A DNA stretch of 13,651 nt, taken from contig JAENVX010000155.1 of the NCBI GenBank assembly GCA_016650355.1, positions 1 through 13,651 of the forward strand, given 5' to 3'. Position numbers and translations under genes: made by a program. The notes beneath the pieces were generated by a model, which was not told the origin of the DNA, did no database searches, and saw only the letters and a list, made by a program, of their open reading frames with translations. This DNA is from Bacteroidia bacterium. Lineage in GTDB: Bacteria; Bacteroidota; Bacteroidia; Cytophagales; Cyclobacteriaceae. The first letter of the stretch is position 1, and the number at the start of each line of letters is the position of its first letter. Below, one piece after another: positions 1 to 7,901 of this stretch.

Positions 1-650
1 TTCTTAGCATCTGCGCCAGCAGCAGCAGGAGCAGCAGCACCTTCAGCAGGAACAGCAGCAGCGGCAACAGCAGCAGCAGCAGCAGCGTCATCGGCAGCCA
101 ACTTAGCTGACCTTGGCACTTCCACCACGGCTATTGATGCCTTCGGTGGATCAAGAAACTCAAGTTTGGCTAACTTCATGTCTTCAACTTTTACAGCATG
201 ATGGAAGTCAAGTGCGGAACAGTCCACATCAATATGATCAGGCATATCATTGGGAAAGCCATACACTTTTAGAGAAGCGCGCTTACGCACCAGTGCACCA
301 CCTTTGGAAACACCAGGGGCCAAGCCTACCAAACGTGCAGGGATGTCCATTTTAATTTTGCGCTCATCACTGATTTTCAGGAAGTCAACGTGTAAAATAA
401 TTTCACTTACAGGGTGAAACTGGACTTCTTGAAGAATGGCTTTGCATTCTTCGCCTTCAATGTTCAAGTGAACAAAGTGAGCTTCGTTGGTATACACCAG
501 CTCGCGAAATAAAATCACCGGAGAATAAAAATGCACTTGGCCTTCACCGCCATACAATACGCAAGGAATGTTTCCTTCTTCACGTATTTGCCGTGCATCA
601 GACGTTCCGAGATTTGCTCTTTTATACCCTATAATCTCAATGGTCTTCAT
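1..650 (-). CDS. rplY: 50S ribosomal protein L25 (CTC/TL5 type), 3' end outside window
   Basis: This is ribosomal protein L25, general stress protein CTC type, which binds 5S rRNA in the large subunit. Reading back from the ATG at 650-648 gives 216 residues with no stop before the window edge. It begins MKTIEIIGYKRANLGTSDAR, and then has the family pattern of an L25 N-terminal barrel (about 1-95, with IPCVLYGG and the EVQFHPVSEIILHVDFL stretch) and a TL5-like C-terminal domain (about 96-185, with IPARLVGLAPGVSKGGAL). After about residue 185 it becomes an Ala/Pro/Gly-rich low-complexity tail encoded mostly by GCT-type codons, and the stop lies beyond position 1. The gene starts 28 bases after prs ends on the same strand, the classic prs-ctc arrangement, so co-transcription is likely. 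No separate promoter is obvious in the 28-base gap. Confidence 0.93.
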   Translation of the reverse strand, partial: MKTIEIIGYKRANLGTSDARQIREEGNIPCVLYGGEGQVHFYSPVILFRELVYTNEAHFVHLNIEGEECKAILQEVQFHPVSEIILHVDFLKISDERKIKMDIPARLVGLAPGVSKGGALVRKRASLKVYGFPNDMPDHIDVDCSALDFHHAVKVEDMKLAKLEFLDPPKASIAVVEVPRSAKLAADDAAAAAAVAAAAVPAEGAAAPAAAGADAK

Positions 651-678
651 AATTGTTTATTGGTTTAGTTTAAAATAT

Positions 679-1608
679 TTAAAGTTTGATGAATAATGAG
701 CTGATTGACTCGTGGTCATGTATTTTTCTAATAGCCTTTGCGAAAAGATTGGAAACCGTTAATACCCTTATTTTTTCCGATGGCCTTTTCAAGGGGATCG
801 TATCAGAAACTACCATTTCTTCAAGGACAGACTTCTCAATCGTACCATACGCATCACCTGAGAGTACAGCGTGCGTACAAACAGCACGAACTGACCTGGC
901 TCCCTTTTCCTTCAGTAAAGATGCAGCTTTACAAATTGTTCCGCCTGTGTCAACAAGATCATCAATCAGGATCACATCTTTTCCTTCCACTTCACCAATC
1001 AGGCGCATGGACTCAATTTTATTGGCTTCTTTTCTATACTTGTCGCAAACGGCCAGATCGGCTCCAAAGAACTTTGCAAAGCTTCTGGCTCGCTTAATTC
1101 CTCCTACATCCGGTGATGCAAACATTATGTTTTTGAGACCAAGGGACTTTAAATAAGGAACGAATATGTAGTTTCCATCTAAGTGATCGACCGGTATATC
1201 AAAAAAGCCCTGAATCTGATCAGCGTGCAAATCGCAAGTCATAATGCGATCGGCTCCAGCAGCAGACAGAAGGTTGGCAATTAACTTTGCGGCAATTGCA
1301 ACACGTGGTTTATCTTTTCTGTCCTGGCGGGCGTATCCAAAGTATGGGATAATCACATTTACATTTTGAGCGCTTGCCCTACGAACGGCATCGATCATCA
1401 AAAGCAGCTCCATGAAATTTTCAGCAGGAGCAAAAGTTGACTGGACCAGAAAAACGTCATGGCCCCGAACTGATTCTCCAATGAATGGAGACATTTCTCC
1501 ATCACTAAATTGTTGGTAGTTGACAGTGCCTAACGTCTCACCATAGTCGTTAGCTATTCTTTCCGCTAGGTAAGTGGTGGCCCGTCCTGAAAAGATTTTT
1601 ACTGCCAT
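679..1608 (-). CDS. prs: Ribose-phosphate pyrophosphokinase (PRPP synthetase)
   Basis: The enzyme converts ribose-5-phosphate and ATP to PRPP and AMP in the cytoplasm, supplying purine, pyrimidine, His, Trp and NAD synthesis. The 309-residue length is normal for class I PRPP synthetases. Visible motifs, in order, are: FSDGE (34-38, ATP site region), YARQDRKD (92-99), the cation/ATP-binding DLHADQIQGFF (126-136), PDVGG (166-170), the flexible catalytic loop around CDKYRKE (188-194) with Lys190 and Arg192, and the PRPP-binding signature DDLVDTGGT (216-224). It is followed at 28 bases by rplY. Upstream, a terminator separates it from the tRNA-Gln gene. I found no clear TAnnTTTG promoter in 1609-1676, so its promoter is unassigned. 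The ATG at 1608 gives the canonical N-terminus (VKIFSGRAT). Confidence 0.97.
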   Translation of the reverse strand: MAVKIFSGRATTYLAERIANDYGETLGTVNYQQFSDGEMSPFIGESVRGHDVFLVQSTFAPAENFMELLLMIDAVRRASAQNVNVIIPYFGYARQDRKDKPRVAIAAKLIANLLSAAGADRIMTCDLHADQIQGFFDIPVDHLDGNYIFVPYLKSLGLKNIMFASPDVGGIKRARSFAKFFGADLAVCDKYRKEANKIESMRLIGEVEGKDVILIDDLVDTGGTICKAASLLKEKGARSVRAVCTHAVLSGDAYGTIEKSVLEEMVVSDTIPLKRPSEKIRVLTVSNLFAKAIRKIHDHESISSLFIKL

Positions 1609-1676
1609 TTTAATAATTATTCTTAATACCTTTTTCCTTTCGCGAATAGATTTACTAAATCCGAACTGAAAAAACC

Positions 1677-1714
1677 AAAAATCCCGTCCCCGACTCTTTA
1701 CGGGAGGGATTTTA
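1677..1714 (-). terminator. Rho-independent terminator after tRNA-Gln
   Basis: Read on the minus strand, an ATCCC-T-CCCG arm and a CGGGGACGGGAT arm (reverse complement ATCCCGTCCCCG) form a GC-rich stem with a small bulge around a TAAAGAGT loop. It is flanked by A and T tracts and followed by TTTTTGGTTTTTT. It lies just downstream of the tRNA and upstream of prs. The stem is also fairly symmetric, but the only nearby transcripts run on the minus strand. Confidence 0.75.
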
Positions 1715-1721
1715 AGCGCTG

Positions 1722-1792
1722 TTGTCCTACTAGGATTCGAACCTAGAAAGGCAGAATCAAAATCTGCAGTGTTACCATTACACCATAGGACA
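1722..1792 (-). tRNA. tRNA-Gln (anticodon TTG)
   Basis: A 71-nt cloverleaf is readable on the minus strand. The acceptor stem is TGTCCTA paired with TAGGACA. The D-stem is GTG/CAC around TAATGGTAA. The anticodon stem is GCAGA/TCTGC with loop TTTTGAT, giving anticodon TTG (reads CAA/CAG). The T arm is CTAGG-TTCGAAT-CCTAG. The discriminator base is A at position 1722. The following bases are not CCA, so the CCA end must be added by a nucleotidyltransferase. It stands alone with its own promoter and terminator. Confidence 0.96.
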
Positions 1793-1816
1793 ATAATACC
1801 CCTAATTTTGGGTGTG

Positions 1817-1824
1817 CAAAGGTA
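1817..1824 (-). promoter_or_regulatory. Bacteroidota-type -7 promoter element for tRNA-Gln
   Basis: On the minus strand this reads TACCTTTG, an exact match to the Bacteroidota -7 consensus TAnnTTTG, followed by CACACC. It ends 25 bases upstream of the tRNA 5' end, which would leave a leader of roughly 15-20 nt for RNase P to remove. The -33 region is T-rich but has no clean TTTG. The assignment rests on the consensus match plus position; the start site itself is inferred. Confidence 0.7.
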
Positions 1825-1870
1825 GAATTAATTTTGAAAAACCTAAACCGAGATTTCAAATGATTTAGGG

Positions 1871-1886
1871 AAAATAGGCCTATTTT
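1871..1886. repeat. Perfect 16-bp palindrome AAAATAGGCCTATTTT
   Basis: This sequence equals its own reverse complement over 16 bases. It lies immediately past the stop codon of the DUF4136-like lipoprotein gene and about 47 bases upstream of the tRNA promoter element. It could be a weak AT-rich terminator stem with a GGCC loop and a following TTTT on either strand, or a protein-binding site. The function is unknown. Confidence 0.6.
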
Positions 1887-1889
1887 AGG

Positions 1890-2474
1890 CTAGTCGAGTT
1901 CTTTTTCCTGGAATTCAACTCTACCTTCTACGAACCCTTCGGCCCAGAACCTGTATTTGTCCAGAATGGAAATTACAGCATTCCTCAAATGACGCTGATT
2001 ATTGAAATCTATGCTTCCGTACAACGTAGTAGCGTATCCTTGCCATACAGATCTATTTTGTCGCCTATCGAAAAATTGAATTAGAAGTGTCCCGGTCTGC
2101 ATATCATATTTTTGACGGGAATATTCCAAATTTTCATCCCGACCTCCTTTCATCCATTCTTCTATATCGGGTTGATTGTAACCATTAAACTTTAAACTAT
2201 CACCGAACATCTTAAATCCGATAATCAAATGAGGTCTTGTATCGTTTTGTTTGTAACCCAAAAACTTCATGCGCGATAAAATGGATTTCTCGACAACTGC
2301 ATTAGTCATCGTAGAGTCATCAAAACCCACAGGTTTCATAATATCAAATGTTCGATATTTTTTAAAATTACCCCGATAACTATAGTCGTACTCAACAGGC
2401 AATTCTTTATACCCCAAACAGGAGGAGAAGAGAATTACTAACACCGGAAAGAATAATTTCCTCATGGACCTCAT
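1890..2474 (-). CDS. DUF4136-like lipoprotein
   Basis: This predicted exported lipoprotein has 194 residues. The N-terminus is Arg/Lys-rich, followed by a hydrophobic stretch and a lipobox-like FSSC with Cys19, indicating signal peptidase II processing and membrane anchoring. The mature part resembles DUF4136 proteins: an early YDYSYRGNFKKYRTFDI strand region (about 29-45), a middle section where LGYKQNDTRPHLIIGF suggests a small variable-length sensor-like fold, and a late GTLLIQFFDRRQNRSVWQGYA segment (about 128-148). The biochemical role of the family is unknown. It could start at Met1 or Met4; both keep the signal sequence. It lies 82 bases after purL on the same strand with no convincing promoter of its own, so it may be read from purL or from a degenerate promoter. 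The family call is by remembered pattern. Confidence 0.72.
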   Translation of the reverse strand: MRSMRKLFFPVLVILFSSCLGYKELPVEYDYSYRGNFKKYRTFDIMKPVGFDDSTMTNAVVEKSILSRMKFLGYKQNDTRPHLIIGFKMFGDSLKFNGYNQPDIEEWMKGGRDENLEYSRQKYDMQTGTLLIQFFDRRQNRSVWQGYATTLYGSIDFNNQRHLRNAVISILDKYRFWAEGFVEGRVEFQEKELD

Positions 2475-2556
2475 TTAATTTATTAAGTTGAAATTAAAAC
2501 AAAGGCACGTCAAAAGCAATGCAGTAATCGTGTACAATACCAAAAAAATATGAGGG

Positions 2557-5500
2557 CTATTTCTGAACAGCTTTTTTTACCCATTCTCTAGCGTTTACGA
2601 AGGCTTCAATCCAGGGCGAAATATGATCTTCTTTTCTTTTGGCAGGATAAAATGGCCAGTTCCACACAAAGAGAGATCGCTCAATGTGTGGCATGATAGC
2701 AAGATGTCTGCCATCCTTTGAGCATAGGGCTGCGACTGAGTAGTCAGAATCATTTGGGTTGCCAGGATAATTAGGGTACGTGTAATTTGCTGCAATAGTA
2801 TAACGTGAAGGATCACCAGGAAGTACAAATTTCCCTTCACCGTGTGCAAGCCACACACCCAACCGTGCGCCTTCATAGCTGCTTAGCATTACTGAATTAT
2901 TTTTAGGGATGGTGACATTAATGAAAGTGGATTCAAACTTTCCTGAACCATTGTGATGCATTTTTGGGTGATCTGCCCATTCGCGATAGACCAATCCCAG
3001 CTCCATCATTAGTTGACAGCCATTACAAACGCCAAGACTAAGTGTGTCTTGCCTAGAATAGAAATTGTCAAGTGCAGTTTTTGCTTTTGGATTATACAAA
3101 AAGGCACCTGCCCAACCCTTGGCTGAGCCTAACACATCGGAGTTCGAAAAGCCTCCAACAAAAACAATCATGTTTATGCTAGTCAGATCTTCCCGGCCGG
3201 CAACTAAATCGGTCATGTGAACATCTTTCACATCAAATCCTGCCAGGTACAAAGAGTAGGCCATCTCGCGATCGCCATTCACGCCTTTTTCGCGTATAAT
3301 AGCAGCTTTTAACCCCGAAGGTGCCCTGCTCTTACGATCAATTCCATAGGTAGAAAACTTTCCGTCAAACCTAGATTGGAATTTATACTCCAGTATTTGA
3401 TTAGTATAATTCTCCTTTCTTTTCTCTGCATGGCCATTAGGCCGCTGTATTTTATCGAGAAGATAGGAAGTGTGGTACCATTTGTCTCTAAGTGAATCAA
3501 TATTTAGAGCCTCGAGATTCAAGTTACCAACTGTAAGTTTGATGGTTCTTTCATGTGTAACAGTTCCAATTGAAATAAACGCTACTCCGACTTTATTGAG
3601 TGTGGCTATTACACCGTCACTATCTTTTACCTGGATAATGACTCCTGGATTTTCACTAAAAAGAATTTTTATAAAGTCGTCTCCGAGTCCAGAGACATTA
3701 ATTTTCAAGCCAACATTCGGCACGGGAAAACACATCTCTAATAGGGTTGTAATCATTCCACCTGAAGAGATATCATGACCAGCAAGAATCAAGTTTTGTT
3801 TGATTAAATCTTGAATGATTTCGAAAGCCTTGGCGAAGTAAGAATCATCTTTTACCGTGGGAGCCTCATTGCCTAACTGGTTAATAATTTGTGAGAAGCT
3901 ACTGCCCCCTAATTTGAAATCTTCTTTTGAAAAATTGATGTAAATAAGTTCAGACCCTTCAATTGGCTCGAGTGCTGGCGAAATGGTCTTGCGGATATCT
4001 TCCACCTCGGCTACGGCAGAAATGATCACTGTTCCCGGTGAATAGACAACATCTCCGTTCTTATACTTCTGCGTCATGGAGAGTGAATCTTTTCCTGTAG
4101 GAATATTAATTCCCAGGTTACATGCGAAATCACTTACGGCTTCAACTGCTTTATATAGCCTGGCATTTTCACCCTCATTTTTTGCAGGCCACATCCAGTT
4201 CGCACTAAGCGATACACCTTTCAATCCATATGTAAGTGGTGCCCATACAAGATTGGTGAGTGCTTCCGCAATTGCCAATTTACTTCCCGCTGAGGGATCA
4301 ATAAGTGCAGCACCTGGAGCGTGACCTATAGCCGTAGCAATGCCTTTATTGCTTAGAAAATCCAATGCCATTACGGATACATTATTCAACGGAAGTTGAA
4401 TGGCTCCACAGGTTTGTTGTGTTGCAACTTTACCGGTAACCGACCTGTCCACTTTATTGGTAAGCCAATCTTTGCACGCTACAGCCTCCAACTGGAGAAC
4501 CTGCTCTAGATATTCTTTAAATTTCTCTTTGCTAAATGATAATGGCGTGGTTAATGGGATTCCAGTGGAGTCTTTTAAAATCGTTTTAGGAGAAGATCCA
4601 AATAATTGGCTCAGTTCCAGTTCAACGGGATTCATTCCTTTTCCCGCAAATGTTAGTTTGTGGTCCCCGGTTGCCTCACCTACCACATAGATTGGTGCAC
4701 GCTCCCTTTCTGCAAGTCGGGTTAAAGTATCTACATCTTTTTTGTGAATTGCCAGACCCATGCGTTCCTGTGACTCGTTACTGATGATTTCCTTAGCAGA
4801 TAACGTAGGATCGCCTAGTGGTAATTTACCTATCTCAATTTTTCCTCCGGTGTCTTCCAATAATTCAGACAAGCAATTCAAATGACCACCGGCACCATGA
4901 TCATGAATTGAAACTATTGAGTTATCGGATGATTCTACCATGCCGCGGATTGCATTCATGACTCTCTTTTGCATTTCCGGGTTTGATCGCTGGATGGCAT
5001 TCAATTCAATTGCATTCCCAAATTCACCCGTGGTGACAGACGAGACCGCTGCACCACCCATTCCGATGCGGTAATTATCCCCACCGAGTATTACAATTTT
5101 ATCACCCGGTTGGAGTCTTTCTTTTTTACTGTCCTTCTCTTTTCCATAGCCAATGCCACCTGCCTGCATGATCACTTTATCAAAACCATATTTTTTTTCT
5201 TCACCGATGTATTCGAATGTGAACACGCTTCCGCAAATCAAGGGTTGGCCAAATTTATTTCCAAAGTCACTAGCGCCATCCGATGCTTTGATGAGGATTT
5301 CTGCAGGAGTTTGGTACAACCATTTTCTGGCTTTAAATTTTTTCTCCCAAGTTCTTCCACCATCCAGGCGAGGATAAGAGGTCATATAAACAGCAGTGCC
5401 CGCCAAGGGCAACGATCCTTTACCTCCGGCAAGTCTGTCGCGTATCTCACCTCCCGATCCAGTGGCTGCGCCATTGAATGGTTCAACTGTAGTAGGGAAA

Positions 5501-6249
5501 TTATGAGTCTCTGCCTTTAAAGAGATAACAGAATCGAAATCTTCAACTTTAAAGAAATCCGGAATATCTTGTCGTGAAGGAGCAAATTGCTCCACACGTG
5601 GTCCCTTTATGAATGCGACATTGTCTTTGTACGCTGAGATCAGAAAGTTTGGATTTTCTTTCGATGTTTTTTTGATAAGTTGAAAAAGCGTTAACTCTTT
5701 TTCGACTCCATCAATTACAAACGTGCCATTGAAAATTTTATGGCGACAATGTTCTGAATTTACCTGAGAGAACCCAAAGACTTCACTGTCGGTTAGTTTG
5801 CGGCCAAGTTTTTGACTTACTTCCTGCAGATATTCAATTTCTTCAAGACTAAGGGCAAGCCCTTCTTTCTCGCTGTACTTCCTAATGTCGTCAATTTCAA
5901 GAATAGGTTCTGGTGTATGGTGGATTGTATACATATCCTGATCCAGTTCTGTGTAAAGCACTTGCAGCATTGGGTCGTGCTTCGTTGAAGAGGAGGGCAC
6001 TTCTTGAAACTCTTCGATGCGCTCTATGCCTTTAATACCCATTGTCTGGGTGATTTCAACAGCATTTGTACTCCATGGTGTTATCATTTCCTTACGAGGG
6101 CCAATGAAATAACCAGAAATGGCTTTTTCGGTCAAAGGTTTTGCCCCGCCAAATAGCCATATCAGTTTTTGAATGTCATCAACAGAAAAAGTATGCGTAG
6201 CCCCAACCCCATAAATGAGGCTGGAATTAGTACGAAAGAATAAAATCAT
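2557..6249 (-). CDS. purL: Phosphoribosylformylglycinamidine synthase, long single-chain form
   Basis: FGAM synthase catalyses the fourth step of purine synthesis: FGAR + ATP + glutamine to FGAM + ADP + Pi + glutamate. At 1230 residues it is the long form, which fuses the PurS-like, PurL and PurQ functions. Visible parts are: an N-terminal PurS-like region (about 1-120); the linker signature NSEHCRHK (164-171); the first ATP-binding AIRS half with KAETHNFPTTVEPFNGA and GSGGEIRD (245-271); a second AIRS half with TGKDSLSM and GHDISSGG; and a C-terminal class I glutamine amidotransferase domain. In that last domain the triad is intact: Cys1075 in LGVCNGCQ, and His1188 and Glu1190 in PHIERS. A TACTTTTG promoter element lies about 30 bases upstream. 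No truncation or frameshift is seen. It follows the alpha/beta hydrolase gene on the same strand. Confidence 0.98.
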   Translation of the reverse strand: MILFFRTNSSLIYGVGATHTFSVDDIQKLIWLFGGAKPLTEKAISGYFIGPRKEMITPWSTNAVEITQTMGIKGIERIEEFQEVPSSSTKHDPMLQVLYTELDQDMYTIHHTPEPILEIDDIRKYSEKEGLALSLEEIEYLQEVSQKLGRKLTDSEVFGFSQVNSEHCRHKIFNGTFVIDGVEKELTLFQLIKKTSKENPNFLISAYKDNVAFIKGPRVEQFAPSRQDIPDFFKVEDFDSVISLKAETHNFPTTVEPFNGAATGSGGEIRDRLAGGKGSLPLAGTAVYMTSYPRLDGGRTWEKKFKARKWLYQTPAEILIKASDGASDFGNKFGQPLICGSVFTFEYIGEEKKYGFDKVIMQAGGIGYGKEKDSKKERLQPGDKIVILGGDNYRIGMGGAAVSSVTTGEFGNAIELNAIQRSNPEMQKRVMNAIRGMVESSDNSIVSIHDHGAGGHLNCLSELLEDTGGKIEIGKLPLGDPTLSAKEIISNESQERMGLAIHKKDVDTLTRLAERERAPIYVVGEATGDHKLTFAGKGMNPVELELSQLFGSSPKTILKDSTGIPLTTPLSFSKEKFKEYLEQVLQLEAVACKDWLTNKVDRSVTGKVATQQTCGAIQLPLNNVSVMALDFLSNKGIATAIGHAPGAALIDPSAGSKLAIAEALTNLVWAPLTYGLKGVSLSANWMWPAKNEGENARLYKAVEAVSDFACNLGINIPTGKDSLSMTQKYKNGDVVYSPGTVIISAVAEVEDIRKTISPALEPIEGSELIYINFSKEDFKLGGSSFSQIINQLGNEAPTVKDDSYFAKAFEIIQDLIKQNLILAGHDISSGGMITTLLEMCFPVPNVGLKINVSGLGDDFIKILFSENPGVIIQVKDSDGVIATLNKVGVAFISIGTVTHERTIKLTVGNLNLEALNIDSLRDKWYHTSYLLDKIQRPNGHAEKRKENYTNQILEYKFQSRFDGKFSTYGIDRKSRAPSGLKAAIIREKGVNGDREMAYSLYLAGFDVKDVHMTDLVAGREDLTSINMIVFVGGFSNSDVLGSAKGWAGAFLYNPKAKTALDNFYSRQDTLSLGVCNGCQLMMELGLVYREWADHPKMHHNGSGKFESTFINVTIPKNNSVMLSSYEGARLGVWLAHGEGKFVLPGDPSRYTIAANYTYPNYPGNPNDSDYSVAALCSKDGRHLAIMPHIERSLFVWNWPFYPAKRKEDHISPWIEAFVNAREWVKKAVQK

Positions 6250-6278
6250 TGTTGTGCTAAGGTGTGGTAGTGGAGTGG

Positions 6279-6286
6279 CAAAAGTA
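6279..6286 (-). promoter_or_regulatory. Candidate -7 promoter element for purL
   Basis: On the minus strand this reads TACTTTTG, an exact match to TAnnTTTG, about 30 bases upstream of the purL ATG. The predicted transcript start would be near 6272, giving a leader of about 23 nt. There is no good TTTG at the -33 position, so the call is moderate. It implies that purL can be expressed independently of the hydrolase gene. Confidence 0.45.
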
Positions 6287-6303
6287 GCTAGTATCGATGT
6301 ATT

Positions 6304-7119
6304 TTAGAGTATTTGAGGTGGGAATTTCCCTAAAACTTTAATGGATTCTTGAATGACTCCATTATGCCCCGTTTCTAATATTTCAAGAGTAAAGTCATCT
6401 AGTTTTGAAAGTAATTTATCCATGCTTCTCGCGGTGATGATTTTATCATATCGTCCAACAATCACTGTGGTTTTGATCTTATTCACATTGATGATTTTAG
6501 CTATCGAGACCATGTCAAACTTTAAATGCCTAAACACTACCCACGCATGATATACACGTTTCCTTTTTTCCGGAGTGTCCATTTGAGATTCCACGAAACG
6601 TGCCATGGTTTTGTTTATCAGTCCGATTTTAGCTGCAATATTTTCGACTGCCTTAAATCGTTGAGGGTGATCGATCATACTTTTAAAAATGTATCGAACA
6701 GAAGAAGGGTAAGTGGCAAGGCTATACCAGAAATTTATCTTGATGCCATCTGGTGCTAGCATAAAAATTTGTTCTATCCTTTCTGGAAATGCCTCCAACG
6801 TTGCTAATACAAATTTTCCACCCATACTAAACCCGAGCATGCTAAAGTTTTCAATTCTATACTGGGTAAGAAAATCGGAAATAAGTTCTTTCCAAAAAGG
6901 CTTTTCAAGTGGTTCTTCTCCTTCAAGCCATTGACTCTTCCCGTGAAAGAAAATATCAAATGCATAGACAGTATATTGTCCATGAAGCTGCTCTTCTAAT
7001 TTGTTAAAAGCATGGTGATCTTGCCCAAAGCCATGAAACATAAGCAAGTTCTTTTCGCCATTTCCAACTTTAGTGAAATAGAGCCTCGTATGTTGTAAAT
7101 CTAAGAATTGACCCTGCAT
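6304..7119 (-). CDS. Alpha/beta hydrolase-fold protein
   Basis: This is a 271-residue cytoplasmic alpha/beta hydrolase; its substrate cannot be told from sequence. The catalytic triad is readable: nucleophile Ser98 in the elbow GFSMGG, acid Asp225 in VGRYDKII, and His252 in ETGHNGVI. An oxyanion-hole motif HGFG sits at 29-32 after a hydrophobic strand (NLLMF). A helical cap region (about 130-205) lies between the Ser and Asp. The ATG at 7119 is preferred (protein begins MQGQFLDLQHTRLYF). The open frame extends 11 codons further to a TTG at 7152, but a -7-like TTTCTTTG at 7157-7150 overlaps that TTG, so the shorter start fits better. No signal peptide is seen. It lies 54 bases upstream of purL; a functional link to purines is not evident. 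Confidence 0.88.
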   Translation of the reverse strand: MQGQFLDLQHTRLYFTKVGNGEKNLLMFHGFGQDHHAFNKLEEQLHGQYTVYAFDIFFHGKSQWLEGEEPLEKPFWKELISDFLTQYRIENFSMLGFSMGGKFVLATLEAFPERIEQIFMLAPDGIKINFWYSLATYPSSVRYIFKSMIDHPQRFKAVENIAAKIGLINKTMARFVESQMDTPEKRKRVYHAWVVFRHLKFDMVSIAKIINVNKIKTTVIVGRYDKIITARSMDKLLSKLDDFTLEILETGHNGVIQESIKVLGKFPPQIL

Positions 7120-7260
7120 AAATATAATTGCTGCCCTTACCTGAATTGGCAAAGAAATGAAAATGTGAAGAGCTCTTTTGGTTTCAACCCTAATAATATT
7201 CCAACTTGTGTTAAAATAAAACAGAACCCATGCCGTCTATCAATTCAAAACAGGTAGGCG
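7120..7260. promoter_or_regulatory. Divergent intergenic region between hydrolase and sigma factor genes
   Basis: The 141 bp must hold promoters in both directions. Toward the hydrolase, a near-consensus -7 element TTTCTTTG (one mismatch to TAnnTTTG) lies at 7157-7150 on the minus strand. Toward the sigma factor I see no TAnnTTTG match; an ECF sigma gene may use its own non-housekeeping promoter, but I cannot identify one. The AT-rich stretch around 7191-7223 is the likeliest place. Confidence 0.4.
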
Positions 7261-7827
7261 ATGGATTTGGCCATGCAAGAATTAAAGCAGTCGACATTTC
7301 TAAGAGAAAAGGACAAACTCCTTGGATTTATTCGTAACCGTGTATCCAATGTGGAAGAGGCGGAAGACATTCTGCAGGATGTATTTTACCAATTTGTCGC
7401 AGGCTTTGAAACGATTGAATCCCTTGACAGGGTCACTTCCTGGTTGTACAGTGTTGCGCGCAACAAAATCATAGATCGCTATAGAAGGGATGCAGTACGA
7501 CCCAAGAGGACAGATTTTGAATTACTAGCTGGTAATGATGAAGATGCACCTCTTACCCTGCAAGAGATTTTGCCTGACCTTGATAATTCTCCTGAATCAA
7601 TTTTGCTACAAGAAGCAATTTGGGATGAGATCACGGAGGCATTGGCTGAACTTCCTATTGACCAGCGCGAAATTTTTATTTTGAATGAAATTGAAGAGAA
7701 GGGATTTCGTGAAATCTCAGAGGAGACAGGAGTATCAATCAATACACTGCTTTCTCGGAAACGGTACGCAATTATTGCCCTTCGAAAAAGACTACAAAGT
7801 TTTTATGATGATACTATCGGAACGTAG
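7261..7827 (+). CDS. ECF-type RNA polymerase sigma factor (sigma-70 family)
   Basis: This 188-residue sigma factor directs RNA polymerase to a specific promoter set. It has only the two ECF domains. Region 2 spans about 12-80, with the DILQDVFYQF core-binding segment (36-45) and the WLYSVARNKIIDRYRR helix (61-76) for -10 recognition. Region 4 spans about 125-178, with LPIDQREIFIL (131-141) and the helix-turn-helix GFREISEETGVSINTLLSRKRYA (148-170). An acidic linker (about 84-112) joins them. Met1 or Met5 could be the start; both leave region 2 intact. The next gene, 74 bases downstream on the same strand, encodes a small membrane protein rather than a FecR/zinc-finger anti-sigma. No SusC/SusD or FecR gene is nearby, so an iron or glycan role is not supported. 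Confidence 0.93.
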   Translation: MDLAMQELKQSTFLREKDKLLGFIRNRVSNVEEAEDILQDVFYQFVAGFETIESLDRVTSWLYSVARNKIIDRYRRDAVRPKRTDFELLAGNDEDAPLTLQEILPDLDNSPESILLQEAIWDEITEALAELPIDQREIFILNEIEEKGFREISEETGVSINTLLSRKRYAIIALRKRLQSFYDDTIGT

Positions 7828-7901
7828 CCTGTTGGGTCTGGCGTTGCCTGTGGACGAAAAATATAAGTTAAAAAAATTAAAACAGTTAAAATTATTGAGT
7901 T

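Noticed and set aside
113..355. Plus-strand open frame of 80 codons at the left edge
   Set aside because: It lies entirely antisense to the well-supported L25 gene and has no recognisable protein pattern.
686..1156. Plus-strand open frame of 156 codons opposite prs
   Set aside because: It is a shadow of the PRPP synthetase gene, whose conserved motifs are all on the minus strand.
2475..2580. Possible purL terminator (GCTGTT/AATAGC stem, then a T tract) and possible lipoprotein promoter (TGCCTTTG or TGCTTTTG)
   Set aside because: The stem is short, has a G-U pair and is separated from the T tract. The promoter-like words mismatch the consensus at the key A and have no properly spaced TTTG, so I did not list them as features.
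679..6249. A dedicated purine operon linking purL and prs
   Set aside because: The genes are separated by a lipoprotein gene and by a tRNA with its own promoter and terminator. The proximity is suggestive at most.
7120..7152. An 11-codon N-terminal extension of the alpha/beta hydrolase from a TTG
   Set aside because: The TTG overlaps a -7-like promoter element, and the ATG at 7119 gives a normal hydrolase N-terminus.
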